64,000 nucleotides of DNA from Salinigranum salinum (GCF_009176545.1 NZ_VTOJ01000001.1:806001-870000), one strand, 5' to 3'; shown: positions 1 through 8,678, counted from the first letter of the stretch. Translations and numbers: made by a program. Notes: a model not told the origin generated them from the sequence alone.

Positions 1-474
1 CCGCGTCGATGCCGGGGAGGTCGGGGACGTTCACGACCGAACCCGTGGCGACGACCACGTAGTCGGCTTCGATTTCGTCGCCGCTCGGTTCTAGGTGAAG
101 CGTGTGGTCGTCGACGAACGTCGCCCGCTCGTGACGGAACTCGACCTCCTCTCGCTCCGCCATCCCGTGGACGGCGGTGCGGCGGTGACGCGCGAAGTCG
201 TGGATGTGTTCGTCTTTGGTGTCGACGATCCGGTCGAGGTCCATCTCGGGCAGATCGCCGACGAGTCGGTCGTCGTGTCGGGCGCTGTACCGGTGGCCCG
301 CCGCGGAGATGACTTCCTTCGACGGCATGCACCCCCGGAGGATGCAGAGCCCACCGCCGGGCTCGCCGTCGTCGACGAGCGTCAGTCGCGAGACCGCTCC
401 GCCGACGTGTTCCGCGAGTCGCTCCGCGACGGCGACCCCGGCGCTGCCGTACGCTCCGATGATTGCGACGTGCA
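1..474 (-). CDS. FAD-dependent pyridine nucleotide-disulfide oxidoreductase, N-terminal part (cut by window edge)
   Basis: The N-terminal 158 codons of a class I flavoprotein disulfide reductase (dihydrolipoamide dehydrogenase or mercuric reductase type) are visible; the rest lies outside the window. A Rossmann FAD-binding motif (G7-x-x-G10-x-x-G13) is followed by GGLCILRGC, which gives the redox-active C44-x4-C49 pair typical of this family. A second dinucleotide segment, VVVATGSVVNVP, comes near the window edge. Enzymes of this fold move electrons between NAD(P)H, FAD and a disulfide or dithiol. The substrate cannot be told from this half. The start is the only ATG before the FAD motif. Family assignment is secure; substrate is unknown. 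Confidence 0.85.
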
Positions 475-577
475 TACCCGGCTTCCACCGGGTGCGGGGA
501 AAGCCGTTGGGGCGGTCGTGCGAACGGATCGCCCAACCGCGATCCCGTACGCGACCTCGCCGTCCGACCCCGGCGCG

Positions 578-1537
578 TCAGCGGGAGATCTCGTCGTCGT
601 CCTCGGCAATGACGGTCTCGACCTCCGCGGGCGTGATCACGGCGAGGTCGCCGTCGATCGTCCGTTTCAGCGAGGCGGTCGCCGCACCGTAGGTGAGACA
701 GTGTTCCACGTCGCCGCCGCCCGCACGTGCGGTGAGGAAGCCGCCGACGAAGGCGTCGCCCGTCCCGATGGCGTCGAACGTCTCCGCCTCGTACACCGGC
801 TGTTCGAACACCTCGCCGCCGTGGATGCCGACTGCGCCCTTGTCGCCGCGCGTGACGACGACCGTGTCGGCTTCGGAGTCGGTCGCCAGCCCGTGAGCGA
901 TCTGGATGGCTTCCCCGTCGCGGCCGAGCACCTCGCGGGCGTCGCGCTCGGCGGCGAACAGCACGTCGACGTGGGGGAGCAGCGCCTCGTACGTCTCCTT
1001 CGCCCGCGCCTCGGACCACAGCTTCGACCGGTAGTTCAGGTCGAACGCGATCGTCGTCCCGCCCTCCTTGGCGACCTCGAACAGCGCTGCCGTCGTCTGC
1101 CGGAGCGTGTCGGAGAGGGCCGGCGTGATCCCGCTCGTGAAGAACGTGTCGGCCTCGGCGACGACGCCCGTCGCGAGTTCGTCGGGCGTCGCCGTCGTCA
1201 CCGAGGCGTCGGCCCGGTCGTAGATGACCTCGGTCCCCCGTGGCGGCCCCCCGTGTTCGAGGTAGTAGGTGCCGAGGCGTCCGTCGGTCGAGGTGTCCCA
1301 CTTGACGCCCGTCCGAACGCCGTGGCCACGGAGTTCGCGGACGAGTCGCCGACCGAGCGCCGAGTCGGGGAGCTTCGAGAGCCACACGGCGTCGAGACCG
1401 AGCAGGGAGGCCGCGACGGCGACGTTGCTCTCGGAGCCACCCGCCTGCACGTCGAGCGTGCGGGTCCGCTCGAGCCGCTCTCCACGTGGCGGCGAGAGTC
1501 GCAACATGGTCTCGCCGAACGTTACGAGATCTGTCAT
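578..1537 (-). CDS. kdgK: PfkB-family sugar kinase, probable 2-keto-3-deoxygluconate kinase
   Basis: A 319-residue ribokinase-like kinase. It begins [12 protein letters not shown], has GGSESNVA at 33-40 (PfkB signature 1, sugar binding) and ends with [13 protein letters not shown] at 255-267, where D261 is the expected catalytic base. The opening and the overall length match haloarchaeal KdgK, which phosphorylates 2-keto-3-deoxy sugar acids in the semi-phosphorylative Entner-Doudoroff route. A longer reading from 1609 exists, but the ATG at 1537 starts directly on the conserved N-terminus. The gene stands alone between the flavoprotein and the export locus. Another keto-sugar kinase specificity is possible. 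Confidence 0.8.
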   Translation of the reverse strand: MTDLVTFGETMLRLSPPRGERLERTRTLDVQAGGSESNVAVAASLLGLDAVWLSKLPDSALGRRLVRELRGHGVRTGVKWDTSTDGRLGTYYLEHGGPPRGTEVIYDRADASVTTATPDELATGVVAEADTFFTSGITPALSDTLRQTTAALFEVAKEGGTTIAFDLNYRSKLWSEARAKETYEALLPHVDVLFAAERDAREVLGRDGEAIQIAHGLATDSEADTVVVTRGDKGAVGIHGGEVFEQPVYEAETFDAIGTGDAFVGGFLTARAGGGDVEHCLTYGAATASLKRTIDGDLAVITPAEVETVIAEDDDEISR

Positions 1538-1660
1538 CGTCCCGGATTCGGCGCACCCGTACAAAAGTCCGGCCGGTCGCGAACGGAATCCGCGGAGAGC
1601 CCTGCTCACCTGTCGTGCGGGACTGCCGGCGACGGTGGACCGACTGCGACCGCCGTGGTG

Positions 1661-2179
1661 TCAGGCGTCCGACTGCCCGGCGGACGGGCTCGAGACCGGG
1701 TCGGGACACACGACGCTCGCGTCGTACCGGATCGTGCTCTCGAACCTCCCGTCCGGCGTCGTCGCCTCCACCGTGAGCAGTGCGTCGACCCGACCGTGGT
1801 GATCGTTGCAGTCGACGTCGGCCATCACCGGCGTCATCTCGCCGCTCGCGAGGCCGTCGTAGCTCCCGTCGACCTCGATCGGACTGTCGGGTCGTTCCAT
1901 CACCCGCAGGTCGAGGGCCCGGTCGGAAACGCGGTTCTCGACGACCAGGAGCTTGACGCGCGTCTCGGTCCGCGTGACAGGGTCTTCGCCCGGATACTGC
2001 GGCGGCTCCGGGCTCGATCCGCCGGGATCCCAGATCGAAATCAGCGCGCGCTCGTGGTCCGACACCACCAGCGAGATGCCCCGGTCCACCACGGCCGTGT
2101 CGAACCCACCAGTGCCGGCCACCAACGCCGACAGCGACACGACGGCGAGCAACAGCCACGCGATCCGTCGACGGCGCAT
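1661..2179 (-). CDS. Small secreted protein with TasA/DUF1102-like N-terminus
   Basis: 172 residues. An Arg-rich start (MRRRR) precedes a hydrophobic segment at about 6-22 and then TGGFDTAVVDRGISLVV. This pattern (TG-aromatic, then E/D-R, then a beta strand ending in a D-x4-A-L motif) aligns with the N-termini of the two DUF1102-like proteins at 3122 and 4173. I therefore read it as a third, diverged member of the same secreted beta-sandwich group. Two late cysteines (in DVDCND and SVVCPD) could form a disulfide. The ATG lies 1 nt after the stop codon of the membrane-bound winged-helix gene, so the two are almost certainly cotranscribed. The homology call is my inference from a short motif; the protein has no name I recognise. 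Confidence 0.65.
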   Translation of the reverse strand: MRRRRIAWLLLAVVSLSALVAGTGGFDTAVVDRGISLVVSDHERALISIWDPGGSSPEPPQYPGEDPVTRTETRVKLLVVENRVSDRALDLRVMERPDSPIEVDGSYDGLASGEMTPVMADVDCNDHHGRVDALLTVEATTPDGRFESTIRYDASVVCPDPVSSPSAGQSDA

Positions 2180-2180
2180 C

Positions 2181-2798
2181 TCAGTTCCCCCGCAGTTCGG
2201 GTGGCTTGTCCGTCCCCCCGATGAGGTTCTCGTGCTGGTAGTAGTAGTTCGCGACCGCCGACAGCACGAAGGCGACCGAGAGGAACGCGCCCGCCGCGAT
2301 GTCGGGGAGCGTTCCGAACGGGCCGACGTTCAGCCACGCCACGGCGACCACCGCGATCCCGACACCGCCGAGCGCGAGGTAGTACTCGCTCCACGGGATG
2401 TCCTCGCCCGGAACGACCTCGAGGTAGATGTCGAGATCGGCGGCCCGTTCGGTGAGTTCGACCTCCCGACGGTCGACTTCGACGATGCCCGTCTCCTCCA
2501 GCTCCGGCACGTGCGTCTGCTGGAGGCCGTTGTAGACGCGGCGGCGCTGTGTCGAGGTCACCGCCTCGACGGGGACCTCGTTCTCCCACGCGGCCACCTG
2601 CGTCGCCAGCTCACCGATGTCGACCGGTCCGGACGTGCGCTTGAGGTGCTGGATCGCGAACCGCCGGCGCTGGTTCCGCAGGACGTGAAACAACTGATCC
2701 CGTGTCGGTCCCTCGCTGCGGTCCCACTCGGAGGGCTCGGACCGTGACTCGAGATCGGGTCCTCTCGACCCCGACGGCTGCTGTGAAGCGGTCCCCAT
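2181..2798 (-). CDS. Winged-helix (DUF7344-type) protein with two C-terminal membrane helices
   Basis: 205 residues. A charged N-terminus leads into a winged helix at about 33-115 (DQLFHVLRNQRRRFAIQHL is the typical opening of haloarchaeal DUF7344 domains), followed by two predicted transmembrane helices at about 139-158 and 165-187. A DNA-binding domain tied to the membrane suggests a one-component sensor or regulator. It is the first gene of a two-gene minus-strand operon with the small secreted protein at 1661, and it is divergent from the TasA-like genes and the signal peptidase. Control of that locus is plausible but unproven. An A/T-rich stretch just upstream (2799-2850) probably holds its promoter. 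Confidence 0.75.
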   Translation of the reverse strand: MGTASQQPSGSRGPDLESRSEPSEWDRSEGPTRDQLFHVLRNQRRRFAIQHLKRTSGPVDIGELATQVAAWENEVPVEAVTSTQRRRVYNGLQQTHVPELEETGIVEVDRREVELTERAADLDIYLEVVPGEDIPWSEYYLALGGVGIAVVAVAWLNVGPFGTLPDIAAGAFLSVAFVLSAVANYYYQHENLIGGTDKPPELRGN

Positions 2799-3121
2799 TG
2801 TACTTTACAAGACTTTCATAGAGTAGATAATTTATTAAAACTTGTCATAGTTTGCTGCACCGCTCCGGATGGTGAATCGAACGCCTCGGCCGTTATGCGG
2901 TTCGTACCGCCCGTAGCGACCGGTTAAGACCACGTACGCTGGGCCTTCCACGCCGTCATGAGCCGCCTGTGGCGTCGCAGGCGGTTCGAGTGGTCGGCTC
3001 AGTCTGCTCATGTAAACGTGGGTCTCGGCCCTCGGGTCGGGTAAGCACGTCCGGTCGGACCGGACCCGGGATCGGCCCGAGTTCGTCTCCGAGGGCGTGC
3101 GAAACACGAGGTAATACGACA
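2799..3121. promoter_or_regulatory. Divergent intergenic region with conserved leader of the first TasA-like gene
   Basis: This 323-nt gap separates the minus-strand winged-helix operon from the plus-strand TasA-like gene. The left end (about 2805-2850) is A/T-rich and should contain the minus-strand promoter. The right part, from CGTAGCGACCGGTTAA near 2920, is repeated with changes ahead of the second TasA-like gene. The repeat includes a perfect 41-nt block at 3006-3046. A GAGGT ribosome-binding site (3108-3112) lies about 9 nt before the ATG. No gene is seen here. Confidence 0.55.
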
Positions 3122-3180
3122 ATGGTCAAACGACGCAAATTCGTGATCGGACTCGGCGCACTGGTCGCCGGCTCGGGTGC
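3006..3180 (+). repeat. Direct repeat copy 1: leader plus signal-peptide coding region
   Basis: This block is repeated at 4058-4231. Perfect matches are 3006-3046 (41 nt) and 3108-3180 (73 nt, covering the GAGGT site and the first 59 nt of the gene). Shorter matches lie between them (for example CGTCCGGTCGGACC and CTCCGAGGGCGTGCG). Synonymous positions in the coding part are also conserved, which points to recent duplication or gene conversion. Confidence 0.9.
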
Positions 3181-3685
3181 TGCACTGGGAACTGGCGCGT
3201 ACACGAGCGCATCGCTCGAACGCGACTCGAACATCGACATCGTCTCGGACTCGAGCGGTGTGCTCGCGCTCAAAGACGAACTCCCCAGCGACATCGTGCA
3301 CACGGACGGCAGCGGTCAACTCCACATCGACTTCGGGATGGGCTCCGGCAAGGGCGTGGCCCCGGGTTCGGTGTACAACCTCGACCCCGCGTTCAGCATC
3401 ACCAACTACGACACCGTCTCCCACGACGTCACTCTGACGTACGACCTGGACGACTACAGCGGCGGCTCGCCGGCGTGGGCGAACATCTTCTTCACCGTCA
3501 CGGACGGTGAGGGGAACAGCTACTCCTTCGGGGCGAAGGAGCAGAACTCGGGCGACGCCAACACGGTCACGATCCCCGACGTTGGCTCCGGTGAGACGCT
3601 GCTGGTGACGATGCGCGTCGACGTCAAGGACGACGCCAGCACCAGCGACAACCTGAACGGCACGATCGAGGTCTCGGCGAACTGA
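3122..3685 (+). CDS. DUF1102/TasA-like secreted protein, copy 1
   Basis: 187 residues. Basic MVKRRKFV, then a hydrophobic core to about residue 24, then GTGAYTSASLERD. This looks like a SipW-cognate signal peptide (camelysin/TasA group), with cleavage expected around A27-Y28; the RRKF also resembles a weak Tat motif. The mature part is an acidic beta-rich domain with DFGMGSG, FSITNYD and HDVTLTYDL strands and a final GTIEVSAN. Members of this family are processed by SipW-like peptidases, and one such enzyme lies 1.3 kb downstream. Bacterial TasA and some archaeal relatives form fibres; whether this one does is inference. The first 39 residues are identical to the gene at 4173. The start follows a GAGGT site. 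Confidence 0.8.
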   Translation: MVKRRKFVIGLGALVAGSGAALGTGAYTSASLERDSNIDIVSDSSGVLALKDELPSDIVHTDGSGQLHIDFGMGSGKGVAPGSVYNLDPAFSITNYDTVSHDVTLTYDLDDYSGGSPAWANIFFTVTDGEGNSYSFGAKEQNSGDANTVTIPDVGSGETLLVTMRVDVKDDASTSDNLNGTIEVSAN

Positions 3686-4172
3686 CCCTGCCGGCGACGT
3701 CGGCACGACTCGGACTTTTTTGTTTGTCGTCCCCTCCGTTCGTAGCCAGCACGACACAGCGGTCGCACGTCGCGACCGTCGGTCGTTGCCGAACGGGACG
3801 CGGGACCGACGAACGCTTCGCCATCGTCGCGTGGACCGCGGAGTGCCCCAGCTGACGCTCTCGGGGACGCCGACCGGCGACCGTCTGTCGTCACTCGGCT
3901 TCGACGACAGGCACGCGGTGAGAGAGGGCTGTCTTTCCGGTGCTGGGTGGTACCCACGGCCGCGTAGTGACTGGTTAACCCCGGTATGCAGTGTTCGTTG
4001 CAGGCCACAACCGTCGCGTGTGGCCGTCAATGGCCCTCCCATCGGCCGGCGCAGTCGGCTCATGTAAACGTGGGTCTCGGCCCTCGGGTCGGGTAAGCGC
4101 GTCCGGTCGGACCCCGGTTCGGGACGACCCGTGCGGGGCTCCGAGGGCGTGCGGACAAGAGGTAATACGACA
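3686..4172 (+). promoter_or_regulatory. Intergenic region and conserved leader of TasA-like copy 2
   Basis: The 487-nt gap holds the T-tract terminator and then the promoter region of the second TasA-like gene. From about 3960, CGTAGTGACTGGTTAA parallels CGTAGCGACCGGTTAA upstream of copy 1. The perfect 41-nt leader block follows at 4058-4098 and a GAGGT site at 4159-4163. Having both regions argues that each gene has its own promoter under similar control. I see no gene in the first 270 nt. Confidence 0.55.
3704..3725 (+). terminator. T-rich terminator after TasA-like copy 1
   Basis: About 30 nt after the stop codon, CGACTCGGAC is followed by a six-T run (3716-3721) and then GTTTG. Oligo-T tracts of this kind end transcription in archaea. 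Confidence 0.6.
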
Positions 4173-4231
4173 ATGGTCAAACGACGCAAATTCGTGATCG
4201 GACTCGGCGCACTGGTCGCCGGCTCGGGTGC
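4058..4231 (+). repeat. Direct repeat copy 2: leader plus signal-peptide coding region
   Basis: Partner of 3006-3180. 4058-4098 equals 3006-3046, and 4159-4231 equals 3108-3180. Past 4231 the two genes begin to differ, first at synonymous sites and then in protein sequence. Confidence 0.9.
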
Positions 4232-4844
4232 CGCCCTCGGGACGGGCGCGTACACGAGCGCATCGCTCGAACGCGACTCGAACATCGACGTGGTCAACGA
4301 CGCCAGCGGGGTGCTGGCGCTCGTCAGCGACACCGACAGCGACGTGATCCGTGAGACGAGCGGGGGACAGCTCGCCATCGACTTCACGGCCGGTGGGAAC
4401 GCCGGAGGCGTCAACGTCGACTCCCGGTACCAGGTCGGACAGTTCAGTCACTTCCCGCCGGGGGAGGTCGACGCGCTCCAGGACGAGACGTTCGGGGGCT
4501 GGGGAGATCCGTACGACGACGCGGCGTTCTTCGTCCAGAACAACGACACCGTCCCCCACGACGTGACGCTCACGTACACGGTCGAGGGGACGATCAGCGG
4601 GTCGCAGATCTACTTCCAGCTGCAGGACGCGGACGACGACGCGAGCAACGACGTGACGGACGAGATCCTCATCCCGAACGTGGCGGGACGGGACAACACA
4701 GCCTTGGTCACGCTCGACCCGGGCGAGAAGGTCGGCGTGTCGTTCCAGGTCGACACGGGCGACGGCGACCCCGGCTTCGGTGCCGGCACCGACGGCTCGA
4801 CGTCGGAGGACCTCTCGGGACGACTGACGATCAGCAGCAACTGA
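4173..4844 (+). CDS. DUF1102/TasA-like secreted protein, copy 2
   Basis: 223 residues, with the same first 39 residues as the gene at 3122 and then a clearly diverged mature domain with about 36 extra residues. Shared landmarks are SGVLAL, GQL-IDF, NDTVPHDVTLTYTV and the closing LSGRLTISSN. The signal peptide is again of the SipW-cognate kind. A common secretion signal attached to different mature domains fits a major and minor subunit pair, as in TasA/TapA-type fibres, but this is inference. The gene is 160 nt upstream of the signal peptidase and in the same direction. The ATG is set by the GAGGT site shared with copy 1. Confidence 0.8.
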   Translation: MVKRRKFVIGLGALVAGSGAALGTGAYTSASLERDSNIDVVNDASGVLALVSDTDSDVIRETSGGQLAIDFTAGGNAGGVNVDSRYQVGQFSHFPPGEVDALQDETFGGWGDPYDDAAFFVQNNDTVPHDVTLTYTVEGTISGSQIYFQLQDADDDASNDVTDEILIPNVAGRDNTALVTLDPGEKVGVSFQVDTGDGDPGFGAGTDGSTSEDLSGRLTISSN

Positions 4845-4873
4845 CTCGCGGGGTCGTCCCCACGGGCAACCGT

Positions 4874-4890
4874 TCCGATTTTTACTTTCG
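4874..4890 (+). terminator. T-rich terminator after TasA-like copy 2
   Basis: TTCCGATTTTTACTTTCG lies about 35 nt after the stop codon, with a five-T run at 4879-4883 and a further TTT. It probably ends transcription before the signal peptidase gene. Confidence 0.5.
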
Positions 4891-5004
4891 ATACTCCGTC
4901 CGAAAAGTCGATACCGTCGGTGCCGCAACGAGCGAGCGTACGCGACCGGTTCTCGACGACTGATACCCGATGACCACACCACTCTCCCCGTCACCCACGT
5001 TCGT

Positions 5005-6156
5005 ATGACCCGCCGAGCACGGACCGTCCAGGCGGTCGAACTCCTCGTCCTCCTCGCGGTCGTCGCGCTCGTCGTCGGCCAGTTCCTCGGCCAGCCGATC
5101 CTCCTGAGCTACGTCACGACGGGGAGCATGGAGCCGACGCTCGATCCCGGTGACGGCTTCGTCGCGGTGCCGGCGGCCGTGGCTGGTCCCGTCGAGGAGG
5201 GCGACGTCGTCGTGTTCCGTGCGGAACACGTCGGTGGCGGCGGACTGACCACCCACCGCGTCGTCGGGGAGACGTCCGAGGGGTTCGTCACACGGGGCGA
5301 CGCCAACCCCTCGACCGACCAGGCAGCCGACGAACCACCGGTACAGCGGCCGCAGATCGTCGCGAAGGCGGTCCAGGTCGACGGCGCGGTGGTCGTCGTC
5401 CCCCACGTGGGGACTGTCGTCGAAGGGACGCGTGGGTCGGTCGAGACGGTCCAGCGCCGCCTCGCAGCGCTGCTCGGGACCGACGCCGTTCTCGGTCCCC
5501 GGGGGTTCGCGACCCTCCTGTTCGGGCTCTCGGTCGTCGCCTACGTCGTCGACTCGCTCCGCGAGTCGGCACGGGGTGAGCGCCGTTCGCGCGACCGCTC
5601 CCGCGACACCGGGACCAGCACGCACCTCGTCGTCGGCGCGATGACGCTTGTGCTGGTCGCGACTGCGACCACGGCGATGGTCGCTCCCGCGGGACCGTTC
5701 GAGTTCGGCGTCGTGAGCTCCTCGGTGGATTCGCCCGGTCCCGGCGTCATCGAACGGGGCTCGACGGAGAACGCGACGTACGTCGTCAGCAACGGCGGCG
5801 TCGTCCCCGTCGTCGTCTTCCTCGATCCGGCGTCCGAGGGGGTGGCGGTCTCGCCACGGGAGGTTCGCCTCGGGGCCCGCGACCGGGTGAACGCCACGGT
5901 CGCCCTCTCGGCCCCGCCGGAGACAGGGTACTATCGGCTGTTCCTCGTGGAACACCGTTACCTCGCCGTGCTCCCACACTCGACCATCGCGTCGCTGTAC
6001 GCCGTGCACCCGTGGCTCCCGATCGTGGCGATCGACGCCCTCCTCGGTGGGTTGTTCTACCTCCTCGGCGTCGGCCTCCTCGGGACCGGCCGCGTCCGGT
6101 CGCGGTCGCGCGAGACGTCGGCCGCGAGCAGGCGATTCCTGAGTCGGCTCCTGTAG
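5005..6156 (+). CDS. S26 signal peptidase, SipW/ER type (Ser-His), with C-terminal extension
   Basis: 383 residues. One N-terminal membrane helix (about 13-34) leads to the catalytic box TTGSMEPTLDPGD with nucleophile S41. The general base is H84 in TTHRVVG, not Lys, and D99 lies in VTRGDANP. This is the Ser-His layout of SipW and eukaryotic/archaeal signal peptidases. After the peptidase core (to about 150) come a membrane helix near 164-182, an Arg-rich loop, a further helix at about 208-228, an extracellular beta domain and a last helix near 332-352. The size is about twice that of a minimal SipW, and the extra domain may help hold the substrate. Its position after two DUF1102-like genes makes those proteins the likely substrates. 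Confidence 0.88.
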   Translation: MTRRARTVQAVELLVLLAVVALVVGQFLGQPILLSYVTTGSMEPTLDPGDGFVAVPAAVAGPVEEGDVVVFRAEHVGGGGLTTHRVVGETSEGFVTRGDANPSTDQAADEPPVQRPQIVAKAVQVDGAVVVVPHVGTVVEGTRGSVETVQRRLAALLGTDAVLGPRGFATLLFGLSVVAYVVDSLRESARGERRSRDRSRDTGTSTHLVVGAMTLVLVATATTAMVAPAGPFEFGVVSSSVDSPGPGVIERGSTENATYVVSNGGVVPVVVFLDPASEGVAVSPREVRLGARDRVNATVALSAPPETGYYRLFLVEHRYLAVLPHSTIASLYAVHPWLPIVAIDALLGGLFYLLGVGLLGTGRVRSRSRETSAASRRFLSRLL

Positions 6157-6182
6157 AGCGGTCGGAGGAGCCGACCGCGAGC

Positions 6183-8678
6183 TCACTCCTCGCGCCGCCG
6201 GCCCGTGTGTCCCGGATAGTCCCGTTCGAACCGGTCTTCGATCTCGTCGCGGTCGATCCGGATGATCGTCGGTCGGCCGTGCGGGCAGGCGTAGGGGTTG
6301 TCACACGCGTCGAGCGCCTCCAGCAACTCGAGGACGCTCCCCTCCGTGAGCGACGTGTTGCCCGTCACCGACGGGTAGCACGCGAGGTCGGCGACGAGCG
6401 ACTCGGCCGCGGCGTCGACCGTCTCGCGGCCGCCGTCTCCGTCCGGGTCGCCGTCGCCCGAGACGAACCCCGCCAGCGCGTCGCGGAGCCGGTCGGGGTC
6501 GAGCGTCGCGTCGAACACGGCCGGCACCGTCCGCACCTCGACACGGCGGTCGTCGACGCGGCCGGCGTGAAACCCCACCCGTGCGAGCGCCTCGCGGTAG
6601 TCGTCGAACAGCGTCGCCTCCCGCGCGGTGAGTTCGAGTTCGACGGGTTCGGCCAGCGCCTGCGTCGGCGTCTCTCCCTCGAGCTCGGCCAGGAGCCGCT
6701 CGTAGTTCACCCGTTCGTCCGCCGCGTGCTGGTCGACGAGCACCAGCCCCGCCTCGGTCGCCGCGACGACGTACGTCTCGTGCACCTGTCCGAGCACCCG
6801 GAGTCGGGGCAGGCGGTCGAACGTCCGGTCGAGGTCGACGGCGTCGCCGGCGAGAGTTCGCTGTTCTGCCGGACCGACGACGCCGCCTCCCCGGTGTGGT
6901 GGCTCCGTCGCCGCCGCCTCCGTCGGCTCGCTCGCCGTCTCCCCGTCCGTGGATTCGGCGTCTCCCGCGTCAGCGCCGGCGTTCGTGGGCTGGTGCGGCC
7001 CAAGATCCGTCTGCCCGGTCGCCGTCGCGTTCGACGGAGTCGTTCTGCGGTCGGTGGTGTCTCCGACCCTGCTGTCGCTCCCGTGGGGATCACCGATCTC
7101 CGCGTCCTCTCGCTGACGCCACGGTGTGGTCGTCTCGGGGTCGCTCTCGGCGGTGTCAGACTCACTCCCGGCGGTGTCCGACTCACTCTCGGCGGTCTCC
7201 GGACCCTCGGACGGCTCTGACTCCGACCCCTCCTCGTCCATCGGCCCCTTCTCGTCCGCCGACCCCTCGGATCTGGTCGGCTGCGACGCTCGCCGGTCGT
7301 CGCTGCTTCCTTCCTCGACGCCGGTGTCGGCCCCACCCGCGCCGGTCGCCTCCGATCGCGACGCCGCCGTCGCCTCCGATCGTGACCGCGTCTCCGACCG
7401 CCGTCCGTCCGTCCGTCCCTGGCGGCGCTCCGGCTCCGCGACGGTGTCGGCCGTGGGCGACTCCGGTTTGATCTCCGTCTCGCTCGCCCGTGACCGTCCA
7501 CGCGGGGCCGACGAACGGATCAGTCCGTGGTCGACGAGCGCCGACTCGACCCTGTTCCGGACCGCCCGCCGCACGCCCGACTCGTCGTCGAAACGGACCT
7601 CCATCTTGCGGGGGTGAACGTTCACGTCGACTGTGCCCGGATCGACGTCGACGAACAGCACGGCGAACGGGTAGCGGTCCGGGGCGAGCTGGCCGCCGTA
7701 GGCGTCGAGCACCGCCTCTCTGAGCACCGCACTCGTGACGTACCGCCCGTTGACGAACGTCGAGAGGTAGTCTCGCGTGCTCCGGGTGGTCTCGGGGTCG
7801 GAGACGAGTCCCTTGACCGCGACGTTGCCCCCTGCCCCGACCGCGCCGTCGCCGTCGGTCTCGTCCCCGTCTTCCCCTCCTTCCCGTCCCGCGACGCGGA
7901 TCATCGACTCGGCGACCTCCCGTCCGTACACCGAGAGGACGGCCGACTCGTGGCTCCCACGACCCTCGGTAGCGAACACCTCGCGGTCGTCGTGTTCGAG
8001 CGCGACCGCCACGTCGGGGTTCGCGAGCGCGTACTGCGTGACGACGGTGTTGACGTGGTCGAACTCCGTGGCCTCGGTCTTGAGGAACTTCCGGCGCGCG
8101 GGCGTGTTGTAGAAGAGGTCGCGTACCTCGACGACGGTCCCTTCGGGACAGCCCGCCGGCCGAACCTCCCCCAGTTCGCCCCCCTCGTAGACGAGCTCGT
8201 TCCCCCGGTCGCCGCCGCGGGGCTTCGACCGGATCGTCAGCCGCGAGACCGCACCGATGGTGTGCAGCGCCTCCCCGCGGAAGCCGAGCGTGCCGACCCC
8301 CGACTCGAGGTCGGCGATGTCGCGGATCTTCGAGGTGGTGTGCTCCTCCACGGCGGCCCGGAGCGCCGACGCCGTCATCCCGACGCCGTTGTCTCTGACC
8401 CTGATCTCCTCGGTGCCGTCACCCGTGACCGCGACCGAGACGCGCGAGGCGTCGGCGTCGAGGCTGTTCTCGACGAGCTCTTTGACGACCGACGCGGGCC
8501 GTTCGACCACCTCGCCGGCGGCGATGCGCTGGACCGTCTGCGCGTCCAGTGCGCGGATGCCGTGGTCGGGGTCCGCGCCGTCGGTCGTGTCGGGGTCGTT
8601 TCCTGTGCTCGTCTCGCGTCCGTCTCCCGGCGAACCCGACCCGGATCCGGCGTCGGGTTCGCGGTTCGCGTCTCTCAC
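6183..8678 (-). CDS. mutL: DNA mismatch repair protein MutL
   Basis: 831 residues. The GHKL ATPase domain (about 41-370) shows RIAAGEVVERPA, catalytic E70-N71, DNGVG at 96-100 and GFRGEAL at 132-138. A long acidic, low-complexity linker (about 380-620) joins the C-terminal dimerisation domain. That domain carries DQHAADERVNYE from residue 649, which matches the DQHA(x)2E(x)4E metal-dependent nicking motif, plus LACYPS and CPHGRP near 798. It is therefore an endonuclease-type MutL that works with MutS. The start is GTG at 8678; its GTGA overlaps the TGA of the upstream Nudix gene, so the two are translationally coupled. No ATG lies near the conserved N-terminus. Confidence 0.95.
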   Translation of the reverse strand: MRDANREPDAGSGSGSPGDGRETSTGNDPDTTDGADPDHGIRALDAQTVQRIAAGEVVERPASVVKELVENSLDADASRVSVAVTGDGTEEIRVRDNGVGMTASALRAAVEEHTTSKIRDIADLESGVGTLGFRGEALHTIGAVSRLTIRSKPRGGDRGNELVYEGGELGEVRPAGCPEGTVVEVRDLFYNTPARRKFLKTEATEFDHVNTVVTQYALANPDVAVALEHDDREVFATEGRGSHESAVLSVYGREVAESMIRVAGREGGEDGDETDGDGAVGAGGNVAVKGLVSDPETTRSTRDYLSTFVNGRYVTSAVLREAVLDAYGGQLAPDRYPFAVLFVDVDPGTVDVNVHPRKMEVRFDDESGVRRAVRNRVESALVDHGLIRSSAPRGRSRASETEIKPESPTADTVAEPERRQGRTDGRRSETRSRSEATAASRSEATGAGGADTGVEEGSSDDRRASQPTRSEGSADEKGPMDEEGSESEPSEGPETAESESDTAGSESDTAESDPETTTPWRQREDAEIGDPHGSDSRVGDTTDRRTTPSNATATGQTDLGPHQPTNAGADAGDAESTDGETASEPTEAAATEPPHRGGGVVGPAEQRTLAGDAVDLDRTFDRLPRLRVLGQVHETYVVAATEAGLVLVDQHAADERVNYERLLAELEGETPTQALAEPVELELTAREATLFDDYREALARVGFHAGRVDDRRVEVRTVPAVFDATLDPDRLRDALAGFVSGDGDPDGDGGRETVDAAAESLVADLACYPSVTGNTSLTEGSVLELLEALDACDNPYACPHGRPTIIRIDRDEIEDRFERDYPGHTGRRREE

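Noticed and set aside
95..2224. A 709-codon open frame on the plus strand
   Set aside because: It runs antisense to the kinase, the secreted protein and the winged-helix gene, all of which have clear family motifs. Its own translation is Arg/Asp/Val-rich without motifs, as expected for an antisense frame in GC-rich DNA.
3122..3190. Tat signal in the TasA-like proteins
   Set aside because: RRKF resembles the twin-arginine motif, but the residues after it, the short polar exit (GTGAYTS) and the adjacent SipW-type peptidase fit a SipW-cognate signal better. A Tat route is not fully excluded.
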